From Euclidia mi (lineage: Eukaryota > Arthropoda > Insecta > Lepidoptera > Erebidae), in contig OX123205.2 of the NCBI GenBank assembly GCA_944739405.2, positions 37,654,475-37,718,474 on the forward strand: a DNA stretch of 64,000 nt, read 5' to 3'. How positions within the stretch are numbered: position 1 is the first letter of the stretch; each line of letters begins with the position of its first letter. The position numbers and the translations under genes were made by a program. Below are positions 52,163 to 61,408 of the stretch, piece after piece. The notes below the pieces were generated by a model, which saw only the letters and a program-made list of their open reading frames with translations, made no database searches and had not been told where the DNA came from.

Positions 52163-54096
52163 TGATCAACAAAAGGGTACAAGGTAGTGTGACTGACAAT
52201 GAAAGGATAGTGAAAGAAAAGTATGTCAGGTTGAAACATAAAGTAAAAGAGACAGTGAGAAGAAAGAAAGAAGAATGTAAGGATAAATTTGATAGAAAGT
52301 TTTCTCAGCATTTTCGGGCCAATATCAAATTATTCTGGCACTTGGTTAGAACAGCCCGAGGCAAAGCAGGTGACTCAAAAGTTGGTGTGATAAGGGATGT
52401 AAATGGAAATATTATAAGAGAGCATGGGGAAGTTTTGGATCAGTGGAAGGTGTATTTTGAGAATTTATTTGAACGAGGAGAAAGTGACACTAGGAATATA
52501 GTAGCGAATGAGGAAGATAATTGTGCAAGTAATATAAGTATGGAAGAGATACGGTATGCAATGAAAAGTTTGAAAGCGGGTAAAGCTGCGGGATATGACA
52601 GAATATCTGCTGAAATGCTCAAGGTAGGCGACGGCGTCACCGAAAGCCTGCTGTACCTACTTTTCAATAAATGTTGGCGGTCCGGTCGTGTACCAGGCGA
52701 CTGGAACAAGGCCGTAATTGTGCCACTGTACAAGGGAAAAGGGTCACAGCAGGAATGCAAAAATTATCGCGGTATAAGCCTCCTGAGTGTTGTTGGCAAA
52801 TTGTATGCAAAGATACTGATTGAAAGAGTGATCTCTGAAACGGATAGTAAAATTTGGGATGTGCAAGCGGGATTCAGAAAGGGAATGGGATGTACGGATC
52901 AAGTCTTTTCCTTAAGGTGCATTTCGGAGAAAACCTTAAGTAAACACCAGAAGGTTTTCTGCGCCTTTATTGACCTGGAAAAGGCTTACGATCGAGTGGT
53001 GAGAGATGAACTTTGGTCGACACTTTCTGTGTATGGAGTGAGCAGCAGTCTGATACGGGCACTTGAATCCTTATATAGGGATTCAAGTGCCTGTGTCAGA
53101 ATAAACGGGGCCTACACGGACTGGTTTAACATTGATCGTGGTGTTAGACAGGGATGTGTAGCGTCTCCTTGGCTGTTCAATCTATTCATGGACAGTTGTT
53201 TGACCGATCTGAAAGGGTCTGAATGTGGATTAAGAATGGGTGAATCTGTGTTTAAGACCCTGCTATACGCTGACGATCAGGTTCTTTTTGCATCGTCAGC
53301 GTCTGATTTACAGCAGATGGTCACCGTAATGAATGAGGCGTATAAGAAGAAGGGCATGAAAGTGAATGTAAGCAAGACTAAGGTCATGGTCATAGAGAGG
53401 GAAGACAGTATAACTGAATGTAACATAATGATAGGAGATGAAAAAGTGGAACAAGTGAATGAGTTTGTGTATTTAGGGTCTTTGTTTACGAGAGATGGGA
53501 AATGTGAGGGAGATGTTGAAAGGAGAATGAAAGCAGGAAATAGTGTGAATGGCGCCTTACGGTCCATCATCAGTAGCGAAATTATCCCAAGCAAGGCTCG
53601 TCTTGCTGTACTGCAGGGAGTTTTGGCGCCAACACTGATGTATGGTAGCGAATCATGGGTATGGCAGACGAAGCATGAAAGTAGAATCAATGCTGTGGAG
53701 ATGAGAGCTTTAAGGAGTATGTGCGGAATACGTTTGAAAGATAAAGTGCGTAACAGTGTGATACGGGAAAAGTGTGGTCTAAAAGAAGATGTAGTGACAA
53801 AGATTGAAAAAGGAATGTTACGTTGGTTTGGACATCTGGAGCGGATGGATGAAAGAAGAAATACGAAAGGAGTGTATCGTGCGAGAATAAATGGAAATGT
53901 CGGTAGGGGACGCCCTAGGCGGACGTACGCCGACCAAATAGGTGATCTACTGATAAAGGGCAAAATAAAAAGTACCTATAACCGACGCGCATGCATGACG
54001 AGGTTAATGAATGTCGATGAAGCGAAAGAGGTATGTTTGAACCGAAGCATGTGGCGTTCCATAGTCTCTGCCTACCCCAATGGGAGACAGGCGTGA
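52163..54096 (+). CDS. LINE reverse transcriptase ORF (no endonuclease)
   Basis: Open from the truncation point to TGA at 54094-54096, about 643 codons of element sequence; the frame also reads back through the target duplication, so no native start is present. An N-terminal basic helix-rich part (KEKYVRLKHKVKETVRRKKE) precedes RT: SLKAGKAAGYDRISAEML, NYRGISLLSVVGKLYAKIL, DVQAGFRKGMGCTDQVF, FIDLEKAYDRVVRDELW (motif A, about residue 272), GVRQGCVASPWLFNLFM (B), LLYADDQVLFASS (C, about 371), FVYLGSLFTRDGK. The C-terminal extension carries LMYGSESWVWQTK, LRWFGHLERMDERR, GRPRRTYADQIGDLL and VSAYPNGRQA. All RT catalytic aspartates are present. In complete elements an endonuclease would precede this. 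Confidence 0.9.
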
Positions 54097-54112
54097 CGTT
54101 ATAGATAGATAG
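52163..54112 (+). mobile_element. LINE, 5'-truncated, open RT, 13-bp TSD
   Basis: A 1950-bp insertion flanked by perfect ACCTTGTCTGTGT at 52150-52162 and 54113-54125. The 5' end is truncated before the RT domain. The 3' end overlaps the stop codon region: CTCTGCCTACCCCAATGGGA, GACAGGCGTGACG, then (ATAG)n. The intact frame and perfect duplication indicate a recent event. A decayed relative lies at 28735-29632. Clade not assigned (YADD RT with CCHC-less C-terminus). Confidence 0.92.
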
Positions 54113-54125
54113 ACCTTGTCTGTGT

Positions 54126-55119
54126 AAAGTCCGCTCACGGGTTTACACAGACATGGATATTTGCAAGCTTGCTTGCAATTATATTTGGAATTTTGACATG
54201 ATACCCAAAGATCTATGAACTAGTTCTAATAATCTGATATGCAGTGAAGTAGCTAGCTTGGGTGGCACCGGGGCGGATTTTAGTGGTGTCACCCCATCGC
54301 AGGTGTATTGCGGCTTATTGCCCTCTCCAGAGCATCTGAGTCCTCCCATGGCTTTTTGAATGATTATCTTCATAAATCCTACGATAACCAGGATCAAGCT
54401 AGCGATCCAGGATCGAGCCGACCCTACACAGTGCCTGTGAACGAAATCTCTGAAGCACCTTTTTTGTTTTACTGTTTCGACAATATTTTTTAGGTAGGTA
54501 CCTATTAAACTGTTGACTGAAAATATTACTCAGCTTTATATAGTACCTTATTTCCTAATTAAGTAGAAAGAATCCGCTTGCGATTAGCAATCACGACTAA
54601 TAAAAAAAGATGCCCAATTGTTAAAGGAAAGTAACATAGTTTAATTCATCATCATTCTAAATCCTTTTTAGGCAGATTTAATCCAACCCGATGTGATGTG
54701 ACACACGTTGTGTATACCCATACACAACGTGTGTCACATCACATCGGGTCACAATTTTTTTTAATTTTTGCTAGTGAGAAAGTTAATACTTGTTGTTTTG
54801 GCTTCCTCCGGTGAAGTGTGAACAAAACAAAAACATTTGAAAATGTGGGTGTAAGGTTCACCCTAATATGCCAAATATCGGTAACGGGCAGCAACGTCAC
54901 TGGTGCGAAAGCTACCCCTGACATATTTTGGGATTATGTTAAGTTCGCAGCGAGGCGTAGAATACCATTACCCTAGATTCTAGCCGTCCTATGTACAGAG
55001 GGACACCAGCTATCCCAAGGCGGATTCTTGGTATATAAAGTCTTCTCTGGCATTATATAGCAGTTTCCAGTGTGTCGGCAAGAGAATGAACTTGAAAATT
55101 GTTAAAGTATATAGTAGTA
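54126..55119. other. Intergenic with small repeats, no gene
   Basis: GTAAAGTCCGC...GTTTACACAGACA next to the LINE can form a weak hairpin. CAGTGAAGTAGCTAGCTTGG (54241-) with GGGGCGGA resembles a hAT-like left end, but no right end was found. The ORFs here have no domain. Confidence 0.4.
54686..54749. repeat. Perfect 30-bp-arm hairpin
   Basis: 54686-54715 and 54720-54749 are exact reverse complements with a 4-base loop (ACCC); the arm reads ACCCGATGTGATGTGACACA and onward to TGTAT. ATTTAATCCA and CACAATTTTT flank it. No tail or duplication seen. Confidence 0.9.
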
Positions 55120-55830
55120 TACTTTGATATACTCGAATGATGAAGTGGGGGAAATGTATTTTGACATTTCTAGAGTCTTACATAACACCGAAAAGGCCCA
55201 CTTCAATGTTGTCATGGAGAACTACAACGCCAAAGTGGGAGTGCATATCCACCAATTGTAGTGGGATCGGACGGATTTGGTAGGAGAAGTTGACCACATC
55301 TGATGGAAATTCGTCACTTCTAGGTCCAAAATTCTTGAAGTTCAGAGCATTTATAGTGATCTCTACATGTCGGCAGCGTGCTGTCCTCATCTCTACTCGG
55401 AGGATTCCCAAACTACCTTAAGGGAACTTCAGGGACGAGTTGTAACTCGTCCCAGATGTCAGCAAAGAGCTTAAACATGGAAAATCCCCTGTAGAAGTCG
55501 TAACAATGTGCAGCTCCAATGTATATTTAAATCTAGCCTCTTCTCGTGGAGTGGCAGACAAAACCCTTTTTAAGTGCTATCGACACGTCACTCACTTGAG
55601 CAACGTATTTAAGTTATTTTCCGATGTCATCAGTTACCACCATCCGTTACGCGTCTCGCTTGACGAGTTTTAGACCTCCAAATAGTCCGGCTCTCGAGGT
55701 TGAGGTGGCACCAAAGATGACATTCACATTACGGCAGATTATACATGAGACAGAAGAGTATAATCATCCCCTGTGCTTATAGAATTTTTGGACTATGAAA
55801 GTCTTTGACTTTATTGCAACCTAGTCTATT
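55120..55830 (+). pseudogene. Decayed RTE endonuclease/RT remnant
   Basis: Plus-strand frames show YSSDEVGEMYFDISRVLHNT and AHFNVVMENYNAKVGV, corresponding to MYEDITKALH...HYSVVMGDFNAKVG of the RTE at 6646-9686 (the catalytic GDFN reads ENYN), then IYSDLYMSA and, near 55780, FLDYES corresponding to FVDYEKAFD. Stops and frameshifts abound and parts between are missing. An old insertion. Confidence 0.7.
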
Positions 55831-56315
55831 CTGGAGTCACACATGCGCATCGTAAAATGTGACTCTCATCATTCTTTCATAACGCGCCTTTTCAAAGAAG
55901 TATAACAGTAACTTCAAAAATATATGTTTGGGTTGGGCCGTCCTACCGTACTTTGGGGTTTAAAAACTAAACTGCGGCCGATTCTCAGACATAAAGAATA
56001 TACGTTTAAAATTTCAGAAAACTCGGTCCAGCCGTTTCGGAGGAGTATTGTAACTAACACTGAGAAACGATTTTTTTGACTCCGGTATGCGCGTGGCGTG
56101 GCCAAGAGCACGGTAATAATATCTAACAGTATTGTAACTCAATACAAACGCACGAAACTCGAGTTATACCTACGCGCCTCCTCGCCGGTACCCAATGGGT
56201 ACCAGTCTAATAGACTGTGCCTAAAGTACGCACAGCCGCGATCGTGCCGCAGCTCGCAGTGACGAACAGACGGTGACGATTTTTGTACCAGTGTTTTGTT
56301 ATTCAAATAATTATT
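55831..56315. other. Intergenic, no gene seen
   Basis: AAAACTCGGTCCAGCCGTTTCGG is a common dispersed-repeat phrase (minus-strand ORF 55914-56111 runs through it). GC rises at 56160-56280 upstream of the THAP-like start. No other feature. Confidence 0.4.
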
Positions 56316-56465
56316 ATGGCGAAGATGTATAGATTATATTGTGCAGTTTTTGGTTGTTTAAATTCTTCGATAACTCACCCAACTATATTTTTTTTAATTA
56401 CCTGTAAACTCCGTAAGATAAGACTATGTACCTATATAATGTTTTTTTGTTACAAATTACCATAG
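56316..56465 (+). CDS. Possible THAP first exon, fragment
   Basis: ATG at 56316 opens MAKMYRLYCAVFGCLNSSIT, with a C-x4-C pair placed as at the start of THAP domains. It is followed by HPTIFFLI and then AT-rich coding without the Trp or C-x2-H. No clear donor was identified and nothing downstream looks like the second THAP half, so it is either a decayed copy or chance. Confidence 0.25.
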   Translation: MAKMYRLYCAVFGCLNSSITHPTIFFLITCKLRKIRLCTYIMFFCYKLP

Positions 56466-56990
56466 ATAAATATAATACTTGACAGTACAGATGCCGCAAG
56501 TCGTCCATAAAAATTGGCCACGTTAGATCCTTAATATTAGACCTTTATTTTTATAAGTACTTGTTAATACCGTAAATAATACAACAGATGGCGCTAGCGA
56601 CGAAAAAATGGGAGTCGATGGTAGCGACATCTTACGTCTCATTTTGTAAGCAATGTTATTTTAAATTAAAAAGAAGAGATGGCGCTATAATAAAAAAGCA
56701 TTCTGTTTAAAATGTAGAAATATTATGATATTTCACCTTGTCACCCAAGTGTGCCTCATTTCAAGGTTATAACACGATCAACCGATCTAGTAGGTACCTA
56801 TTTTACGTATGTACCGGTGGCGTTAAAACATCTAGCGATAGTTTTATGACTTCGTGTCTTTCCGTTCAAAATTTGGAATGCACTTTGTACACTGTTCCAT
56901 AAAGCTGATATTTGACATACTTACGTAAGTTTGGTGGCTATGTTACGGTAACATTGAAATGGTGCAGTGATGAATGACCTTGTGAATGCA
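56466..56990. other. Intergenic, no gene seen
   Basis: GATGGCGCTA words at 56585 and 56675. The last ~60 bases (from about 56950) gradually become similar to the minisatellite unit. Confidence 0.4.
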
Positions 56991-58329
56991 CCTTGGTCTG
57001 ATGATGAAGCCGGGAAGATGGTTACAGGAACTTCTAAACTACATATTATGATAAACTACTCGTGTTTGGGCTCGTTTGAATTGACTTGACAAAACCTATG
57101 ACCTTCTGAGGTTGCCTTGGTCTGATGATGAAGTCGGAAGATGGTCACAGGAACTCCTAAACTACACGTGATAAACTAGTAGTGTTTGGGCTCGTTTGAA
57201 TAGACTTGACAAAACCTATGACCTTGTGAGGTTGCCTTGGTCTGATGATGAAACCGGAAGGTAGTCACAGGAACTCCTAAACTACACATGATAAACTAGT
57301 AGTGTTTGGGCTCGTTTGAATAGACTTGACAAAACCTATGACCTTGCGAGGTTGCCTTGGTCTGATGATGAAGCCGGAAGGTGGTCACAGGAACTCCTAA
57401 ACTAAACATGATAAACTAGTCGTGTTTGGGCTCGTTTGACAAGACTTGACAAAACCTATGACCTTGTGAGGTTGCCTTGGTCTGATGATGAAGCCGGAAG
57501 GTGGTCACAGGAACTCCTAAACTACACATGATAAACTAGTAGTGTTTGGGCTCGTTTGAATGAACTTGACAAAACCTATGACCTTGTGAGGTTGCCTTGG
57601 TCTGATGATGAAGCCGGAAGGAGGTCACAGGAACTCTTAAACTACACATGATAAACTAGTCGTGTTTGGGCTCGTTTGATAAGACTTGACAAAACCTATG
57701 ACCTTCTGAGGTTGCCTTGGTCTGATGATGAAGTCGGAAGATGGTCACAGGAACTCCTAAACTACACGTGATAAACTAGTAGTGTTTGGGCTCGTTTGAA
57801 TAGACTTGACAAAACCTATGACCTTGTGAGGTTGCCTTGGTCTGATGATGAAACCGGAAGGTAGTCACAGGAACTCCTAAACTACACATGATAAACTAGT
57901 AGTGTTTGGGCTCGTTTGAATAGACTTGACAAAACCTATGACCTTGCGAGGTTGCCTTGGTCTGATGATGAAGCCGGAAGGTGGTCACAGGAACTCCTAA
58001 ACTAAACATGATAAACTAGTCGTGTTTGGGCTCGTTTGACAAGACTTGACAAAACCTATGACCTTGTGAGGTTGCCTTGGTCTGATGATGAAGCCGGAAG
58101 GTGGTCACAGAAACTCCTAAACTACACATGATAAACTATTAGTGTTTGGGCTCGTTTGAATAGATTTGACAAAATCTATGGACCTTGTAAGGTTGCCTCG
58201 GTCTGATGATGAAGCCGGCAGGTGGTCACTGAAACTCCTAAACTACACATGAGAAACTAGTAGTGTTTGGGCTAGTTTGAATAGACTTGACAAAACCTAT
58301 GACCTTGTGAGGTTGCCTTGGTCTGATGG
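56991..58329. repeat. 120-bp minisatellite, ~11 units, 600-bp higher order
   Basis: Contiguous units of 120 bp (TTGCCTTGGTCTGATGATGA..., GGTCACAGGAACTCCTAAAC, ATGATAAACTAGTAGTGTTT, GGGCTCGTTTGAATAGACTT, GACAAAACCTATGACCTTGT) start at 57113, 57233, and so on every 120 bases to about 58313; the first (56991-57112) and last are more diverged. Variants repeat with period five: unit 57113 equals 57713, 57233 equals 57833, 57353 equals 57953. All forward frames contain a stop per unit, so it is not coding. Confidence 0.95.
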
Positions 58330-58465
58330 TCGGTGGTCCCAGGGTCTGTGGTGCATGCTACAGATAATATAATAGGTACTTTACTATACTAGGTGGTGCT
58401 TTCCTTTGAGTTCTGCTTCGTGAAAATTGTTATTCTTTATTTGTATTATTATATTCTTATATTCT

Positions 58466-58839
58466 TATTCATGTGTGGTTTAAAATCAACCGACAGTTGT
58501 GTAACATATTTTAAATCCTTAAAATTATTGACATTACCATCGTTGTATATACTTGAAACAGCACTGTTCGTAAAAAGTAATATGCATTTATTTCCAAAGT
58601 TATCTGCTGTTCGAAAAGCCCCGATACGAGCTCAATATGTAAATAAATTATGCCAGATTAAGTGTAAAACTGCTTTAATGCAGAAGAGTTTCTTTGGTTT
58701 GGCACCCAGAATATTTAATAAAATACCAGACTCTTTGAAAAATTTGCCAATATTACAACTTAAAAGCTTTTTAAAGAAACTTCTAATAGATAAGTGCTAT
58801 TATACAATTGAAGATTTTCTCAAAGATGAACTAAACTAA
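58466..58839 (+). CDS. LINE RT C-terminal extension
   Basis: The frame is open from 58393, but recognisable coding starts near KSTDSCVTYFKSLKLLTLPS, LYILETALFVKSNMHLFP, FFGLAPRIFNKIPDSLKNLP and LKKLLIDKCYYTIEDFL before the stop at 58839. This pattern (DSC..F..L..L..P.LYI.E...FVK) is the region after RT in Jockey/CR1-type LINE proteins. RT itself is absent, so it is a 5'-truncated remnant, although this part has no internal stop. Confidence 0.7.
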
Positions 58840-59155
58840 CTTCTAATGTAGTAATGTATTTAGAATTATAATTGGATTTGAATAGTATTGAATGTATAAA
58901 TTGACATATTTTATATTATTTTTAAATTTTAAGTATACTATTATTAATTTATTTTTGACATTTAATTATTTTTAACTTCTATTTTAAATGGATATTAACA
59001 ATCTATTGTGATATTTAAATTTTAACCATTACCAATATTTGTATGTCCTGATGACAAAACATAGCGCTCTCTAATTCTAAGACTACTTACTATCTGTATA
59101 TTTATATGACCTATGTTTAACAAATAAAGTTCTGATTCTGATTCTGATTCTTAAT
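58466..59155 (+). mobile_element. Jockey/CR1-like LINE 3' end
   Basis: The coding C-terminus is followed by a ~310-base AT-rich 3' UTR ending ACAAATAAAGTTCTGATTCT with (TTCTGA)n at about 59129-59152. A short tandem 3' tail is common for these LINEs. 5'-truncated; it begins just after the minisatellite. Confidence 0.7.
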
Positions 59156-61226
59156 TAAATTGGTATTCAGGCGAAATTAATGTAACCTAAATGGCGAACT
59201 CCTGGCGAAGCGAACGTCGAGATTGCAAAAGGGGAATAGGTAGGTAACTATTAAAATGTAGAAGTGAAACAACAGTTCATTTTATTTTTTTATTTATGAA
59301 ACCATGATACCTCGTCAACTAACAAAAAATCTTGCAAAAACGTTGGAATTTTTTCTCTTCAACTTTCACGGGAACGAAGTCGCGCGCAAAAGCTAGTCAT
59401 TACAATTGGTTTATTAATTCGGCCTTACAAGCAAGTTATGCAAACGTGCAAGTTAGTTATTTAGATAATTAACTCAAATCCATATGTTGGCAAATTAATA
59501 TTTTTAAATTGATAAATTAGGTCGTTTTTTATTCCTCCATTAAAGTGGATAAACAGAATTAGATAAAAAACTAAATTTAACTATTATAAAATCATTTATT
59601 TTGTAGGATTCGTAATTTTGAAGCTGATTGTAACGATTTTTTTTAAATACTTGCAACACTTTCAAAGTATTTCTTACTTGAATTAAACGTACGCGATCGC
59701 GTCTCGCGTTTTGCCGATCCACGATCGTAACGGAGTACTTTTACTTTCATGGGATATTATTCCTTACCGCCATACATTTACGGAACTTTGTCGTGCAAAA
59801 CACTAAAATATTTGCAACACTTTCAAAGTATTTTTTACTTGAACGTACGCGAACACGTTTCGCGTATTACCGACTCCCGACCGTAACGTAGTAGGGTAAA
59901 TACGCGAAATGTCGGCATCCTTACGGTTTTTCTGTTTTGGAATCGGTCTGGCACCATCAATTTGCAACGAAAGGATAGCTTCCGATGCGGTTTTGGATAG
60001 TTTGATAAATCTATTTCATGTTTATGGGCATAAGGTTGACATTTCTACTACAAGGAAAAAGTACTAAGGTTTATATGCGTCGAGAACAAAAAATCCCTAA
60101 AGTCGGCCATTCACGGGCCATGGTCGGTCGCGTTTTTCCCAAATATCGGCCGGGTATAGGATGTTTTAAATTAAGACGGATAAATATTATTAATATGATT
60201 TATTTTGGCAGGAGTCTCACTAAATATACGTTATTAATCGTATTTGTTTAATAGTAGGTAAAGTATTTTTTTATTTGCACTTAAATAACGTTAGGTAAGT
60301 ATTACAATTTATAACAAAGTAAACATCAAAATAATTATAATTAGTTCTGGATATCTTTTCAAAAATAATTCATACCATTTTTGGCCCAGAGTATCATTAT
60401 TGAATATATTTATATTTTTAAGCTACGTAATTAACATGGGTTAAGGTAGCAAGTTCCAAAGAGCAATTTATATCTTATATTTCCATAGCATAATAAGCTA
60501 ATATAAATGTTTTCAATAATATCAACTCCTACATTTAAACTTAACTCTTTATATTATAAATAAATAAACGTATAATAAATATTTAATTTTGAGAAAATAA
60601 GAAAAGTAATCAGCCTGTATAGTTGGGCTCGAATTCGAGGCTGGTCGACATTACGATCTTTAATGTTTCTAAAGCCAGCCTCTATTTTGTGTACATTATT
60701 TCTCGAGATTCAACTAATATCACCCCGGCCGGTATTTGGCGATTAAACGTAAAATAGATTTATTTGCCTATATGCGTTGCAAATTCTCTTATTAAGGCAA
60801 TGGAATTAGTACAATTGGAAATTATAAAACAGACTGCATTTACTTTTAGTCGGCCACGGCCGAGAATCCGGTTTTAATTCAAAATTGGTATTTTATTGGC
60901 GGCCTCCTATTTTCCCTTAAAACAATACGTTAAACATTGAAAAATCTATCTCAAAATATAATAAAAATCACTAATTACTAATAATAATGCTTAAAACAAT
61001 AAAAAAGGAATGTCTGACCGTTCTAATATCAATCCCCGAAGTGTGGGTATTCACAGCAAGTAAGGTACTTTAAACCGGAAAGTAACGGTTGTACATATAG
61101 ATTATGAACTAAGATTGTAATTCGAGTGGCAAATTTGTAACTTCAATACGTTTTAAATGAACGCAAGCCGAAAATGTGCAGACGGCCGAAGTTTGGGAAG
61201 GGGCCGACGTATGGCGTATTTACCCG
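59156..61226. other. Intergenic, small tandem duplication
   Basis: ACTTGCAACACTTTCAAAGT then CTTACTTGAA...CGTACGCG at 59649-59710 recurs at 59811-59870 (period about 162). Between them, CATACATTTACGGAACTTTG (59772-) is shared with the MITE at 61227. GCGAACGTCGAGA and GAACGAAGTCGCGCGCAAAA...CTAGT (59371-59396) is a Helitron-like 3' end. No gene. Confidence 0.5.
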
Positions 61227-61408
61227 ACAGATACTTTTATGAAATAATATTCCTTACTGCCATACATTTACGGAACTTTATCGCACAAAACACTAAAATA
61301 CTTGAAAGTATTTTGAGTACTCAGGAATATAAAAATTGCATGGTTTTGCGCGACAAAGTTCCTTAAATATATGGTAGTAAGGAATAAATTTCCATGAAAG
61401 TATTTAGA
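61227..61408. mobile_element. Small inverted-repeat element (MITE-like)
   Basis: ATACTTTTATGAAATAATAT, TCCTTACTGCCATACATTTA and CGGAACTTTATCGC pair with the inverted ATACTTTCATGGAAATTTAT, TCCTTACTACCATATATTTA and AGGAACTTTGTCGC ending at 61408. Arms are ~65 bases with about 15% mismatch. A half copy lies at 59740-59800. No ORF. Confidence 0.68.

Noticed and set aside
53277..53963. 228-codon minus-strand ORF
   Set aside because: Antisense shadow of the LINE RT frame; the same holds for 52440-52760.
54241..54310. hAT-like left end (CAGTGAAGTAGC)
   Set aside because: No right end or 8-bp duplication found.
56991..58329. CRISPR-like regular array
   Set aside because: Units are contiguous 120-bp repeats without unique spacers, in a eukaryotic context.
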